Shown in pieces: positions 42,901-51,532 of a stretch of DNA of 64,000 bases. The notes under the pieces were generated by a model. That model was not told the origin of the DNA. It worked only from the letters and a program-made list of their open reading frames with translations, and made no database searches. The position numbers were made by a program, and so were the translations under genes. Numbering within the stretch: position 1 is the first letter of the stretch; each line of letters begins with the position of its first letter. The stretch is from Candidatus Binataceae bacterium (GTDB lineage: Bacteria; Desulfobacterota; Binatia; Binatales; Binataceae): assembly GCA_035508495.1 (NCBI GenBank), contig DATJMX010000073.1:1-64000 (forward strand), read 5' to 3'.

Positions 42901-45786
42901 TCGATCTTTTACCGCGGTGGCAAAATCTTCGGTATCTTCGGCGTTGCGCGCGATGTAACCGAGCAGCGCGCGACCGAGAGCAAGCTGCGCGAGGAGCGTG
43001 AATACAGCACCAGCCTGGTGGAGTCGGCCCCTGACGCGCTGTTCGTTTGCGACGCGTCGCTGATGCTCACCGACGCCAACGGCCGTGCGCAAGAACTGAC
43101 GGGATTTGGCCGCGACGATTTGAAGGGCATCAGGATTTCTTCGCTCTTCAGCGATCCTTCGACGGTCGAGGACGCGGTCCGCCATTCGATCGAGGAAGGC
43201 GCGCCGCTGGAAACCGAGCTTTGTCTGCTCACGCGCGAAGCGCGCGAAATACCGGTTTCGGTCAATGTCTCGGTTTTCCACCGTCACGACGGATCGTCGC
43301 GCGGCGCTGTCATCGTGCTGCGCGATATCTCGGAACGTAAGCGCTCCGAGAAGGAACGCTCATTGCTCGCGTCAATCGTCGATACCTCTGGCGACGCGAT
43401 CTACAGCGAGGCACTCGATCTGACGGTCACGAGCTGGAATGCCGCTGCCGAGCGCCTGCTGGGCTACAGCGCGAATGAAGTCATCGGCCGCAGCGTTCTC
43501 TTGCTCGTGCCAATCGACAGGCGGTCTGAAGTGCTCGGGTATGTCGAGGAAGTGACGCACTGCAAAGCCAGCCGCTACTTCGAAAGCCAGCGCCGTCACA
43601 AGGATGGACATCTGGTCGACGTTGGGATCACCGCCTCACCCATGTTCAGCGCGCCCGGTAAACTCGCCGGCTACTCGATCACCGCGCACGACATCTCGGC
43701 GCGCAAAGCGATCGAGGCCGAGCTGACGCAGGCGCGCGACGCCGCGCTCGAAGGCGCGCGGCTCAAGTCGGAATTCCTGGCCAACATGAGCCACGAGATT
43801 CGCACGCCGCTCAACTCGATCATCGGAATGACCGGCCTGCTGCTCGACACGCAGCAGACCGACGAGCAGGCCGAATTCACACGCGATGTCCGCGAAAGCG
43901 GCGAAACCTTGCTGTCGCTGATCAATGAGATTCTGGACTTCTCGAAAATTTCGGCCGGCAAGCTGCTACTCGAGGATATCGATTTTAATCTATCGACGGT
44001 CGTCGAGGGGGCGGTCGAGATTGTTGCCGAGCAGGCGCGGCGCAAGCGCCTGGAAATCACCATCGCGATCGACGCCGATACTCCCCACTTCCTACGCGGC
44101 GACCCGGGTCGCCTGCGCCAGATCCTGCTGAATCTGTTGAGTAACGCGATCAAGTTCACCGAGCGCGGCGAGATCGGCATCCAGGTCAGCAAGCTTGGCG
44201 AGAATCCGGTCGAAACGGCGCTGCGCTTCGAAGTACGCGATACGGGCATCGGCATCCCGCTCGAAAAGCAGCACCTTCTCTTCCAGCCGTTTACGCAGGT
44301 CGATGCCTCAACGACCCGCCAGTTCGGCGGCACCGGTCTCGGACTTTCGATCGCGCGAGCTTTGGTGGAGCAGATGAACGGCAAGATCGCCGTCATCAGC
44401 ACGCCCGGGACCGGTTCAACGTTCTGGTTCACGGCCAAAATTGGCAAGCAAAAGGACGTATCGAAACCGGTCGAGCACTCGGTGTCGCTTTCCGGTATCA
44501 AAGCGATTGTCGTTGACGACAACTCCAACAGCCTCGAAATCTTGCAGCGTCAGACCTCCGCGTGGGGCATGGAGACCGCGGTCGCGCTCTCAGCCACCGA
44601 AGCGCTCGATGCACTCAGGGCGGCCGCATCGGCCCGCCGCCCATTTCGCATCGCGATCATTGACGTGATGATGCCCGAAATCGACGGGATCGAGCTGGCA
44701 CGAACTATTCGTGGCGACCCGCTATTTGCCGAGACCAGGTTCGCCTTCATCTCGTCGGTGGGATCGCGCAAGGACTTCGAGGCGCGCTTGCGCGGGTTTG
44801 AATCGATTCCGTGGTTGATGAAACCGGTATCGCAGGCGACGCTGCGCAGAACGCTCACCGAGCTTTTGCCAAATCCATCTGAGCCAGAAGCCGAGGGCGG
44901 CGCGAAAGTCCACGCCGGCGCAATTACGCCCCAGGTTTCACCGCGACTCAAGGTGCTGGTTGCCGAAGACAATCCGGTAAATCAGAAACTCGCGAAACTT
45001 CAGCTCAAAAAGCTCGGGCTCAAAGCCGATATCGTCGCCAATGGCGCTGAAGCCGTCGATGCAGCGCTGCGCTTCCCCTACGACGTGATCCTCATGGATT
45101 GCCAGATGCCCGAGATGGACGGCTATGACGCAACCCGTGAGATTCGCCGCCTCCAGGCTTCGACCCGCCACACGATCATCGTCGCGATGACCGCCAACGC
45201 GCTCCAGGGCGATCGCGAAAAATGCCTCGCTGCGGGAATGGACGCGTACATCACCAAACCCGTCGACGTAAAAGTGCTGGCCTCGGTCCTCGCCGGCATT
45301 ACCCCGGCGGAAATCAAGGCGCCATCCGCAGACGAACATATCGAACACCACAACTGTCCGACAAATTCCGGCGAGCAGGTAGCCGCCGGCAAAGATGAGG
45401 AAGCTATGCCAGCAAGTAACCACGATGCGACACCTGTCGATGCGACAACAATCCGTGAGCTTCGCGAGGAAGGCGATGACGTCCTCCGCGAGTTGATTGA
45501 TCTGCTGTTAACCGATGCACCGAAACGCGTCGCCGCTTCACGCGAGGCGATCGAGCGCGGCGATCTGAAGACCGTCGGTTTCGAGATCCATCGGCTCAAG
45601 GGCGGGACCGCCAATTTCGGCGCCTTCAAAATGACAGAGCTGTGCACGGAGCTGGGCAAGGCCTGCTCGGCCGGCGATGCGAATCGGGCACGCGAACTGT
45701 TTGCGCGTGTCGCCTCCGAGTATGAGCGCGTCGAACGCGCACTCGACGACGAGCGCCAGCGTCTGGCGCCTGCGACTGCTGCCTGA
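39976..45786 (+). CDS. giant cytosolic hybrid sensor kinase with ten PAS modules
   Basis: 1936 residues. Ten PAS/PAC modules (about 25, 141, 270, 396, 518, 640, 762, 883, 1008 and 1131 onwards), most ending in a D-I-T/S linker such as RDITEQRRAERDQ. Modules 4-7 are spaced exactly 122 residues and share the pattern LASIVNASEDAII...WNRGAEK. Then HisKA (His1273 in NMSHEIRTPLN), HATPase (VRDTGIGIP, FGGTGLGLSI), receiver 1 (Asp1563, IIDVMMPEIDG), receiver 2 (Asp1708, ILMDCQMPEMDGY, ITKPV) and HPt (His1872 in EIHRLKGGTANFGAF). No transmembrane helix, so it senses inside the cell. WN/GA-type PAS domains often bind haem, flavin or small aromatics, but no ligand motif is decisive here. It lies 10 bp behind the outer-membrane-type gene. 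Confidence 0.93.
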   Translation: MITDFKLPEQSNQRIIPQSLRSDISLWPIAAMIFGLDGSVIELNSGALSLFEADAPAELIGRDIFSFNARKSADCEKVIDQLRRGEGTQFQLEFVSLKGNARTASIVAMPLLTPDGKVERLLGFGRDITERVRAERSRQLLAAIIEGCDDAIISISPDLKIMTWNGGAERLLGYTAQQALGQSFPEFYIPARDHALAKSVMQQDMGTDHQAGEVRRLEVEMQRRDGTLVDVSVVVSRILDARGELVGISSIVRDITAQKRAAREHALFAAMVESSDDMIVSVDQNYRVMTWNKGAEKLVGFNAAEAIGQTIFELHVAPEAHDWVKANIDEDWAELQHNPQWVRQLDSRIRRKDGTVVEVSLVASGIFDSAGKPIGMTTIMRDITARREAEREQARLASIVNASEDSIISFSPDLKILTWNQGAEKNFGLSRTDAIGKGLEFFVPPNELALQTELCSSVLAIGEPMRFEQRQVRDDGSVFISSVAIFPTRDADGAICGMAGIGRDITEQRRAERDQASLASIVNASADAIISVSSDLKIRTWNRGAEKTYGYTAEQAIGQGLELFVPREALQSQVDACNHVLRTGEALSFDQTQPNSDGSSFVMSVRIFPTCDASGAINGVGGIARDISEIRKVEREQALLATIVNASEDAILTTSTDLEIISWNRGAEKLYGYSAEQTLGRGIECFVPADALEASIAACKRVIATGQSLSYEVAGTNPRGEEYLASVILFPTRDAAGKIFGVSGIGRNIIEQRRAQQEQALLASIVKGSEDAILGISKSITFRSWNPGAERLYGYSAAEAIGRGVDLIVPRENLAEVTAAIGNVIKTGRATAYEQRRVRSDGSSFQAWVVLFPTYDHSGEVTGAGAMVRDITYQKKIEQELRQSHEYTRGLIESCIDAMVVVDRELRITDINEQLAKLTEVPKKFLIGSRFDTYFADPARAKEAVEKTLADGFVTNYDLVLRAASGREVLVSFNASIFYRGGKIFGIFGVARDVTEQRATESKLREEREYSTSLVESAPDALFVCDASLMLTDANGRAQELTGFGRDDLKGIRISSLFSDPSTVEDAVRHSIEEGAPLETELCLLTREAREIPVSVNVSVFHRHDGSSRGAVIVLRDISERKRSEKERSLLASIVDTSGDAIYSEALDLTVTSWNAAAERLLGYSANEVIGRSVLLLVPIDRRSEVLGYVEEVTHCKASRYFESQRRHKDGHLVDVGITASPMFSAPGKLAGYSITAHDISARKAIEAELTQARDAALEGARLKSEFLANMSHEIRTPLNSIIGMTGLLLDTQQTDEQAEFTRDVRESGETLLSLINEILDFSKISAGKLLLEDIDFNLSTVVEGAVEIVAEQARRKRLEITIAIDADTPHFLRGDPGRLRQILLNLLSNAIKFTERGEIGIQVSKLGENPVETALRFEVRDTGIGIPLEKQHLLFQPFTQVDASTTRQFGGTGLGLSIARALVEQMNGKIAVISTPGTGSTFWFTAKIGKQKDVSKPVEHSVSLSGIKAIVVDDNSNSLEILQRQTSAWGMETAVALSATEALDALRAAASARRPFRIAIIDVMMPEIDGIELARTIRGDPLFAETRFAFISSVGSRKDFEARLRGFESIPWLMKPVSQATLRRTLTELLPNPSEPEAEGGAKVHAGAITPQVSPRLKVLVAEDNPVNQKLAKLQLKKLGLKADIVANGAEAVDAALRFPYDVILMDCQMPEMDGYDATREIRRLQASTRHTIIVAMTANALQGDREKCLAAGMDAYITKPVDVKVLASVLAGITPAEIKAPSADEHIEHHNCPTNSGEQVAAGKDEEAMPASNHDATPVDATTIRELREEGDDVLRELIDLLLTDAPKRVAASREAIERGDLKTVGFEIHRLKGGTANFGAFKMTELCTELGKACSAGDANRARELFARVASEYERVERALDDERQRLAPATAA
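41161..42624 (+). repeat. four in-frame tandem repeats of 366 bp encoding PAS modules 4-7
   Basis: Equivalent positions at the start of each unit (CTCGCATCGATAGTC and relatives) fall at 41161, 41527, 41893 and 42259, an exact 366-bp period. The encoded units keep NASEDAI, TWNRGAEK, GYSAEQ and FVP at the same offsets but differ at many codons, so they are diverged duplications held to constant length. Flanking modules 2 and 3 have spacings of 387 and 378 bp. Confidence 0.85.
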
Positions 45787-45793
45787 CTGTTTG

Positions 45794-46744
45794 TTATCGA
45801 GCCTGGCTGAGGGCTTCGTAGTGAACGTCAGTCAGCTTTTCTGAAACGTCCCATAATTGCGCCGCGACAGCAGTGTCGCGAGCCGCTGCGCTCATGGGAA
45901 CCTTCGCCGGGTAACCCCACATTTCCTGAAATCCATCCGGTCCGATGTAGTCTCCGCCCTCCACTTCGGGCGCAACCGCGGCGTAGAGCGTCGGCAGCGC
46001 GCCCATCGCCGCCGTCTGAGAGAACATCGAATTCATCAAGTTCCAGAACTGCTCCGCGAACGACGAACCGCGCATCCGCGCCGCGCCGAACTGAAGATTG
46101 GTCGCGGCGTATCCCGGATGGCATCCGATGCTGGTCAGCTTCGCACCCGCATTCTCGGCCTTGCGCTGCAGCTCCCGCATGAAGAGGAGATTGGCGAGCT
46201 TGCTCTGACCGTATGCTCTCCAGCGATTATAGCCTTTGTCCCAGTTGAGATTGTCGAAGCGGATCGCGCCGATCTTGTGCGCGCCGCTGCTCACTGTGAC
46301 GACGCGGGCACCGTCCGCCGCGAGCAGTGGCTCGAGCAGCAAACCGGTCAGCGCGAAATGGCCGAGATGATTGGTGCCGAACTGCATCTCGAATCCGTCG
46401 AAGGTTTTCGAATACGGCAGCGCCATCACACCGGCGTTATTGCAGAGCACGTCGAGCTTGCGATGTGTCGAGCGGAACTCGTCGGCGGCGGCACGGATTG
46501 AAGCGCGGCTCGAAAGATCGAGCGCGAGCACCTCAACCGTCGAGCCGGGAAACTGCTTTACGATTTGATCGGCAGCCGCGCGAGCGCTGTCAGGCCGCCT
46601 GCACCCCAGCACCACATCGGCGTGCATGCGGGCCAACTGCAGCGCGGCTTCGTAGCCGATGCCGCTGTTCGCACCGGTGATAAGGATCGTTTTACCGGAT
46701 AGATCGGGCAGATCGTCGGCCGTCCAGTGCTTTAACTCTGGCAT
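45794..46744 (-). CDS. short-chain dehydrogenase/reductase (retinol-dehydrogenase-like)
   Basis: 316 residues from ATG 46744; a TTG 9 bp upstream is an alternative start. Rossmann signature TGANSGIGYEAA, NNAGVM, the catalytic serine in VVTVSSGAHKIG and YGQSKLAN with the Tyr-x-x-x-Lys pair. The GCRRPDSARAAADQI segment after the second strand carries the arginines that favour NADPH. Overall it resembles the WWOX/retinol dehydrogenase subgroup, which is broad in substrate. It is convergent with the PAS kinase (7 bp apart) and 56 bp downstream of tal on the same strand. Substrate unknown. Confidence 0.88.
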   Translation of the reverse strand: MPELKHWTADDLPDLSGKTILITGANSGIGYEAALQLARMHADVVLGCRRPDSARAAADQIVKQFPGSTVEVLALDLSSRASIRAAADEFRSTHRKLDVLCNNAGVMALPYSKTFDGFEMQFGTNHLGHFALTGLLLEPLLAADGARVVTVSSGAHKIGAIRFDNLNWDKGYNRWRAYGQSKLANLLFMRELQRKAENAGAKLTSIGCHPGYAATNLQFGAARMRGSSFAEQFWNLMNSMFSQTAAMGALPTLYAAVAPEVEGGDYIGPDGFQEMWGYPAKVPMSAAARDTAVAAQLWDVSEKLTDVHYEALSQAR

Positions 46745-46800
46745 GGCCGACAATCATCCCGTCGGGAGCGGCGAAACTCAACTGCCCGTGAATCGGCGAG

Positions 46801-47886
46801 TCAGCTCGCTTTCTTGAGCGCGGCGCTCTTTTCGATGATGCACTCGAGCAGGTCATCCCACGACTTGACGAACGACTCCGCGCCCTCTTTCTGGAGCTGA
46901 TCCGCGAGCGCGTAGATGTCGATACCGGCTTTCTTGAACTCGGCCAAAACCGGTTCGGCGTCACCGCCATCCTGCGGGAGCATCGCACCGATCTCGCCAT
47001 GATCTGCCAGTGCGAGCAGCGTTTTCTCAGGCATCGTATTCACGGTATGCGGGGCGGCCAAAGCACTCACGTAGAGCACGTCCGATGCCTTGGGATCCTT
47101 GGTTCCAGTGCTCGCCCACAGAAGGCGCTGCGAGCGGGCGCCGTAGTTGAGCAGCCGCAGCCATCGATCCGAGGCCAGCAGTTCGCGATACGCCTTGTAG
47201 ATCCGGCGCGCGATCGCGATACCGAGCTTCTCGCGCAACGCCTCGGGAACCTTGCTCTGTACCGCAACGTCCCAGCGACTCACGAATACCGACGCGACCG
47301 AACCGACGCGAGGGTTCAGCCCGGCGGCGACGCGGCGCTCGACACCGCGCATGTATGCCTCTGCGGCTGCGACGTATTGCTCGCGCGAAAAGAGCAGCGT
47401 GACGTTGACCGGAACGCCGCGGAAGATCGCCTCTTCGATCGCGGGAAGACCCTCGGGCGTGCCTGGAATCTTGATGAACAGGTTGGGCCGCGCCGCGCGC
47501 GCATGCAGGTCGGTCGCGGCCGCCACGGTGCTCTTGGTGTCGTAGGCGAGCTTCGGCGAAACCTCGAGCGATACCCAGCCATCGACGGCGTTCGAGTTGT
47601 CGTGAATATGGCGGAACAGATCGGCGGCCGCGGTCAGGTCCTCGATCGCGAGTTCGAAGAATAGGTCCTCGCGGCTCTTGCCGGCGGCGGTCTTCTTGAC
47701 GATCGCGTCGTCATAGTCGTGGCTGTTCTTGATTGCGAGGTCGAAAATCGTCGGGTTCGAGGTCAACCCCGTCACCGACAACTCATTTATATAGCGCTTG
47801 AGAGTGCCGCTGGTGAGCAGCGCGCGAGTGATGTTATCCAACCAGATGCTCTGGCCGGCTTCGCGAAGTTTCTGCGTAGCTTTCAT
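46801..47886 (-). CDS. tal: transaldolase
   Basis: Transfers dihydroxyacetone units between sugar phosphates (non-oxidative pentose-phosphate pathway). 361 residues, matching the long bacterial Tal subfamily. Motifs: GLTSNPTIFDLAI, the Schiff-base lysine in LFIKIPGTPEG, VNVTLLFSREQY, VASVFVSRWD, and LLWASTGTKDP. The start ATG 47886 has AAGGAG at good spacing. It is separated from tkt/pgl and the xfp operon, but completes the same metabolic set. The 154 bp upstream hold nothing distinctive. Confidence 0.94.
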   Translation of the reverse strand: MKATQKLREAGQSIWLDNITRALLTSGTLKRYINELSVTGLTSNPTIFDLAIKNSHDYDDAIVKKTAAGKSREDLFFELAIEDLTAAADLFRHIHDNSNAVDGWVSLEVSPKLAYDTKSTVAAATDLHARAARPNLFIKIPGTPEGLPAIEEAIFRGVPVNVTLLFSREQYVAAAEAYMRGVERRVAAGLNPRVGSVASVFVSRWDVAVQSKVPEALREKLGIAIARRIYKAYRELLASDRWLRLLNYGARSQRLLWASTGTKDPKASDVLYVSALAAPHTVNTMPEKTLLALADHGEIGAMLPQDGGDAEPVLAEFKKAGIDIYALADQLQKEGAESFVKSWDDLLECIIEKSAALKKAS

Positions 47887-48040
47887 TGCTCTCGCTCCTT
47901 GCGGCTGACTGGGATTGGGGTGCGCCGCCCCTTCTCACGCCCGACGTCGCACCCTACTCCTTCATAGTACCGGTTTTGATGCCAGAGCAAACCTCGCGGT
48001 ATCACGAGGCTGTCGGCAGCAATCGCCACGGGCAGAGCTA

Positions 48041-51000
48041 TTAGGCAGCGGAATGCGGTTGGTCGGCGCCCAGCAGTTTGCTCGCGCCGCGCAGCCAGCC
48101 GGTCATCCTCAAGAGCTTGAATTGATTGATCGCTTGACCGAGCAGAGCGGCGCCGGCTCGCTCGTCGCCCGGTTCACCGCGCCGCAGATACATCAGGGCC
48201 TCATCGTAATCGGTGATGGCACGAAGTGGACGCGCGCCCATTTCATCGAGCACTGCGCGCGCCTTGGCGAACCATTCGACAGCCTCATCATATGCGCCAC
48301 GTAAGGCGCACAGACGCGCCAGCGCGAGGCGGCTGTCGCGCATCGGCCAGCGAAAGTCAGGAATCAGGACCTTGTCGCGAATGTTGCGCTCGATCAATTC
48401 GATCGAGTCTTGTTGGTTGGCGTACCACAACGTAGCAGCGACATCGCAGGCCACCGCGTTGTAAGTGGCTTCCCACGGCGCCCCGCGCTCGAGGGCGTTG
48501 CGCAGGCTTCCGACAAGCTGCATCGCAAGGTCGGCCCGATCGGTGCGAACCGAAAGATAGGCGCCATTGCTGCACGTCATGGCGAAGGCCCAGTTGTTCT
48601 CGGGCTTGGGCTGAAAGAACAGATCGCTGGTGCCGTCCTCGAACGCCGCGTCCCAACCCTCGTCGAGCGCGATCCGGAGATCATGCCTGGCGCCCGCCAG
48701 GTCGATGTTCGCGAAGTCTGGCGACATCGCTTTGGCGCGAATCGAAAGGACGAGCGCTCTATCACACGCAGCTTGCGCGGCAGGAAACTCTCCCAGCCCG
48801 ACGTGGCAAACGGCAACATCAGCCCACGTTCTCGCTGCTTTTGCGATGCGGCCCTGGCGCTCCGCGTCGGCGGCTATTCGCTGAAACAGCGGCAGGCTGC
48901 GGCGGCAATCGCCGGCGAGAAAGAGCAGCGCGATCGGATATGCGTCGGGATCCTCAATCAACTCGCTACGCGATTCATAAGCTGGAGGAAGCTGGCGCTG
49001 GCGAATCCGCTCGCGCGGCAACGATTTCAGTACCTCGCGCAGCTGCCGCTGATTCGTTGTATCCGAGCGCATCCCGGGATTCGACGGATCCGCGGCTTCC
49101 TCACGCAAGAGATCAAGTTCTCTAAGACTGGCCCAGACGATATCGCGCCGATCGCCGATGTGGAGCAGCCCTGATCCGGCCAGCTCCCAGGCGGCACTCG
49201 TCAGTCCAGCGGAATGCATGGCGAACGCAGCGCTTTCAAAGTAGTCGGCAGCGGCGGCGGCTCCTTCCAGGCGGGCGATGATTTCGCCGGCTTCGCGTGC
49301 GATCTTTGCCGCTTCCTCGCGCTCCAGAGTCCAGATCATAGCCAACCCAAGGCGCGCCAGAATGCGTGCCCGCCGCGGGTCGTCCGCAGCAAGGAGTTCG
49401 AGCGCGATGCGAAGAAACGACACGGTTTCGTCGTAGGCGTAGGCGAGTTCAGCGTTGTCAGCGGCAGCAATCGCGTACTCCACGCCGCGGGTCGCGCCGG
49501 AGGCCTTCCCCGCCCGCCAGAAATGGTAGGCGACTTCGGCCGCATGCTCGGTCGCCCGCTCACTCCAGGCCGCTTCCATCGCTTCGGCAATTTTCTGATG
49601 CGTCCGAGTTCGCCGCAGCGGATTCAGTTGCGAATAGAGGGTGTTACGGATGATGGCGTGGGTGAACTCGAGATTCTCGTCACTGCCGGCCGAGCGCAGA
49701 ATGCTCGCGCCCATGGCTTCTTCGGCCGCGTTCAGGGCGGCCTCTTCGTCCATGCCCGCTACGGCAGCTGCGATCGAAAATGAAAACGCACCCTTGAAAG
49801 CGCCGGCGACCTGGAGGAACCGGTTGGTTTCATCTGATAGTCGAACCAGTCGGCCCTCGACGAGCGCTCGCACGCTCTCGGGAATTCCGCCCTCGGTCGA
49901 GCTGGCGAGCGCTCTCCATCCAGTTCCTTCGCTCAGAATCTTCCCCGATTCTTTCAAGTGCAGCAGCAGCTCGCGGATAAAAAAGGGATTGCCGTCGGTC
50001 TCATTGGCAATAGCGGCTACCGCCTTATCAGGTGCGCGCTCGTCGCCGATAGTCTCGAGCAGCTCAGAAAGCTCGGCGGATGTGAGGCCGTCCAACTTCA
50101 ATCGCTCGAAGTTTGGAAGCCGCGAGATTGCCGCGATAGCCGAGGCGAGCGGATGACGGCGATCGATTTCAGAATCTCTGTAGGCGCCTATCAACAGAAT
50201 ACCGGCGTCGCCAACGACCCGGCTCAGGTGATGCAGGATAGCGCTGGTGCCGCGATCGGCCCAATGGAGGTCGTCGAGAATCAGAACCAGCGGTCGGTCG
50301 CGCGAAATCTCGATGAAGAATCTTCCGATTGCATCGAGCATGCGCGACCGCTCTTCGTCCTTGTCGAACGCCGGCGGATCGGAAACATCGGGGAGCAAGC
50401 TGCGCAAGCCAGGCGCGATACGCACGAGCAGTGGAGCTGAAGGGCCCACGACTCGCTCGAGTTCTTTGCGATCGACGCTTTGCGCATAATTGGTCAGCGC
50501 CTCGGCAAAGGGCGAATATGGCGGGTACCATTCGCCCTCGTAGCAACTGCCCTGTAATACCTGCGCTCCGTTTGCCCTTGCGATCTCGCTGAACTCTTCG
50601 AGGAGGCGGGTCTTTCCGATCCCCGCTTCGCCCGTCAGCATCGCAATCGCGCCCTTCCCGGCCGATGCGCCTCCGAGTTTTTCGACTAGCTTATCCAGTT
50701 GCGACACGCGGCCGACGAAGGGGGTGCGATTGATTAACGACGATGGATTCTTGCGCTCGAAGATTACTTCGCAGATATCGACCGGCTGGCTGATGCCTTT
50801 GAGCGCGAAGGCGCCCAGTTCGTGAAACCTGAGCGACTGCCGGGCGGCCAGGAAGTCGGCGATCAATTTGCTGCACAGAATCTGGCCGCCCTCGGCCTTA
50901 TCACACAGGCGCCGGGCCAGAACCAGGGGCGTGCCGAAATATCCACCTTCGCGTTTCAGCACTTCGCCGGCGTGAACTCCGGCTCGAATCTGAAGTCTTT

Positions 51001-51364
51001 TTCCTGAGACGGGACGATAGGACGCCTGCTGGATGCTGATCGCGCATTGCACCGCAGCAGCGCTCGAAGAGAATGCGGCCAGCATGCCGTCGCCCAGCCA
51101 TTCCAATTCTTCGCCGCCGCCTGAGCTGACGGCATCGGACATCATTTTGTGAACCAATCCGAACGTGTGCTGCGCTGCTTCGTCGCCAACTTGCTGCAGA
51201 AAGGCGGTCGAAGCCACCAGATCGGTGAACAGAAAGGTCAGCGTTTCTGATTGAGGCACCCTTATCGCCTTCGAACCGCTTGGCGAGCCATCGACCGAAT
51301 GGTTCGCTACCAATTCGAGCGTGAAGATTACCATCTCTAACTGTATTAGAACAACTAGAAGCAT
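48041..51364 (-). CDS. class III nucleotide cyclase-like domain fused to AAA ATPase and helical repeat region
   Basis: 1107 residues. Cyclase homology domain about 40-200: metal aspartates D48 (FLFTDLVAST) and D92 (WLGDGMLAAF). The segment that usually carries the transition-state Asn reads GTPLVLARRLCDKAEGGQIL, so activity is uncertain. Next come FVGRVSQLDKL and an ATPase with P-loop GEAGIGKT (about 245-252) and Walker B VLILDDLHWAD, of the STAND/MalT-like signalling type. The roughly 600-residue C-terminus is TPR-like helical. Such proteins are large signal-gated regulators. The start at 51364 is uncertain (ATG 51334 is an alternative), and both lie in an inverted repeat. It is downstream of amt on the same strand but separated by a terminator. 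Confidence 0.85.
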   Translation of the reverse strand: MLLVVLIQLEMVIFTLELVANHSVDGSPSGSKAIRVPQSETLTFLFTDLVASTAFLQQVGDEAAQHTFGLVHKMMSDAVSSGGGEELEWLGDGMLAAFSSSAAAVQCAISIQQASYRPVSGKRLQIRAGVHAGEVLKREGGYFGTPLVLARRLCDKAEGGQILCSKLIADFLAARQSLRFHELGAFALKGISQPVDICEVIFERKNPSSLINRTPFVGRVSQLDKLVEKLGGASAGKGAIAMLTGEAGIGKTRLLEEFSEIARANGAQVLQGSCYEGEWYPPYSPFAEALTNYAQSVDRKELERVVGPSAPLLVRIAPGLRSLLPDVSDPPAFDKDEERSRMLDAIGRFFIEISRDRPLVLILDDLHWADRGTSAILHHLSRVVGDAGILLIGAYRDSEIDRRHPLASAIAAISRLPNFERLKLDGLTSAELSELLETIGDERAPDKAVAAIANETDGNPFFIRELLLHLKESGKILSEGTGWRALASSTEGGIPESVRALVEGRLVRLSDETNRFLQVAGAFKGAFSFSIAAAVAGMDEEAALNAAEEAMGASILRSAGSDENLEFTHAIIRNTLYSQLNPLRRTRTHQKIAEAMEAAWSERATEHAAEVAYHFWRAGKASGATRGVEYAIAAADNAELAYAYDETVSFLRIALELLAADDPRRARILARLGLAMIWTLEREEAAKIAREAGEIIARLEGAAAAADYFESAAFAMHSAGLTSAAWELAGSGLLHIGDRRDIVWASLRELDLLREEAADPSNPGMRSDTTNQRQLREVLKSLPRERIRQRQLPPAYESRSELIEDPDAYPIALLFLAGDCRRSLPLFQRIAADAERQGRIAKAARTWADVAVCHVGLGEFPAAQAACDRALVLSIRAKAMSPDFANIDLAGARHDLRIALDEGWDAAFEDGTSDLFFQPKPENNWAFAMTCSNGAYLSVRTDRADLAMQLVGSLRNALERGAPWEATYNAVACDVAATLWYANQQDSIELIERNIRDKVLIPDFRWPMRDSRLALARLCALRGAYDEAVEWFAKARAVLDEMGARPLRAITDYDEALMYLRRGEPGDERAGAALLGQAINQFKLLRMTGWLRGASKLLGADQPHSAA

Positions 51365-51380
51365 CTCACAGTTAGTAGAG
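51335..51380. promoter_or_regulatory. inverted repeat spanning the start of the cyclase/ATPase gene
   Basis: CTCTAACTGT (51335-51344) and ACAGTTAGTAGAG (51368-51380) are complementary apart from a single inserted base. The region between contains the candidate ATG at 51364. On the minus-strand transcript this would fold over the initiation site, or it could be an operator. Seen in sequence; function inferred. Confidence 0.45.
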
Positions 51381-51417
51381 ACGGCAATAGATAAGGTCTG
51401 ACTGAGCTATGAAAATG

Positions 51418-51447
51418 CGCAAGGCCCGAATTGCTTCGGGCCTTGCG
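51418..51447 (-). terminator. bidirectional-looking intrinsic terminator after amt
   Basis: CGCAAGGCCCGAA (51418-51430), loop TTGC, exact reverse complement (51435-51447): a 13-bp GC-rich stem. T-runs lie on both sides (TGGTTTT on plus; CATTTTC on minus). On the minus strand it lies 85 bp downstream of the amt stop and upstream of the cyclase gene, so it most likely ends amt transcription. Confidence 0.85.
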
Positions 51448-51532
51448 TGGTTTTGAGCCGATTATCGCGAGCGATGGAGGAAGATCGGCCGGCTCCTTGT
51501 GGAGAGGAGCCGGCCAATCCGGCAGAAGCGTA

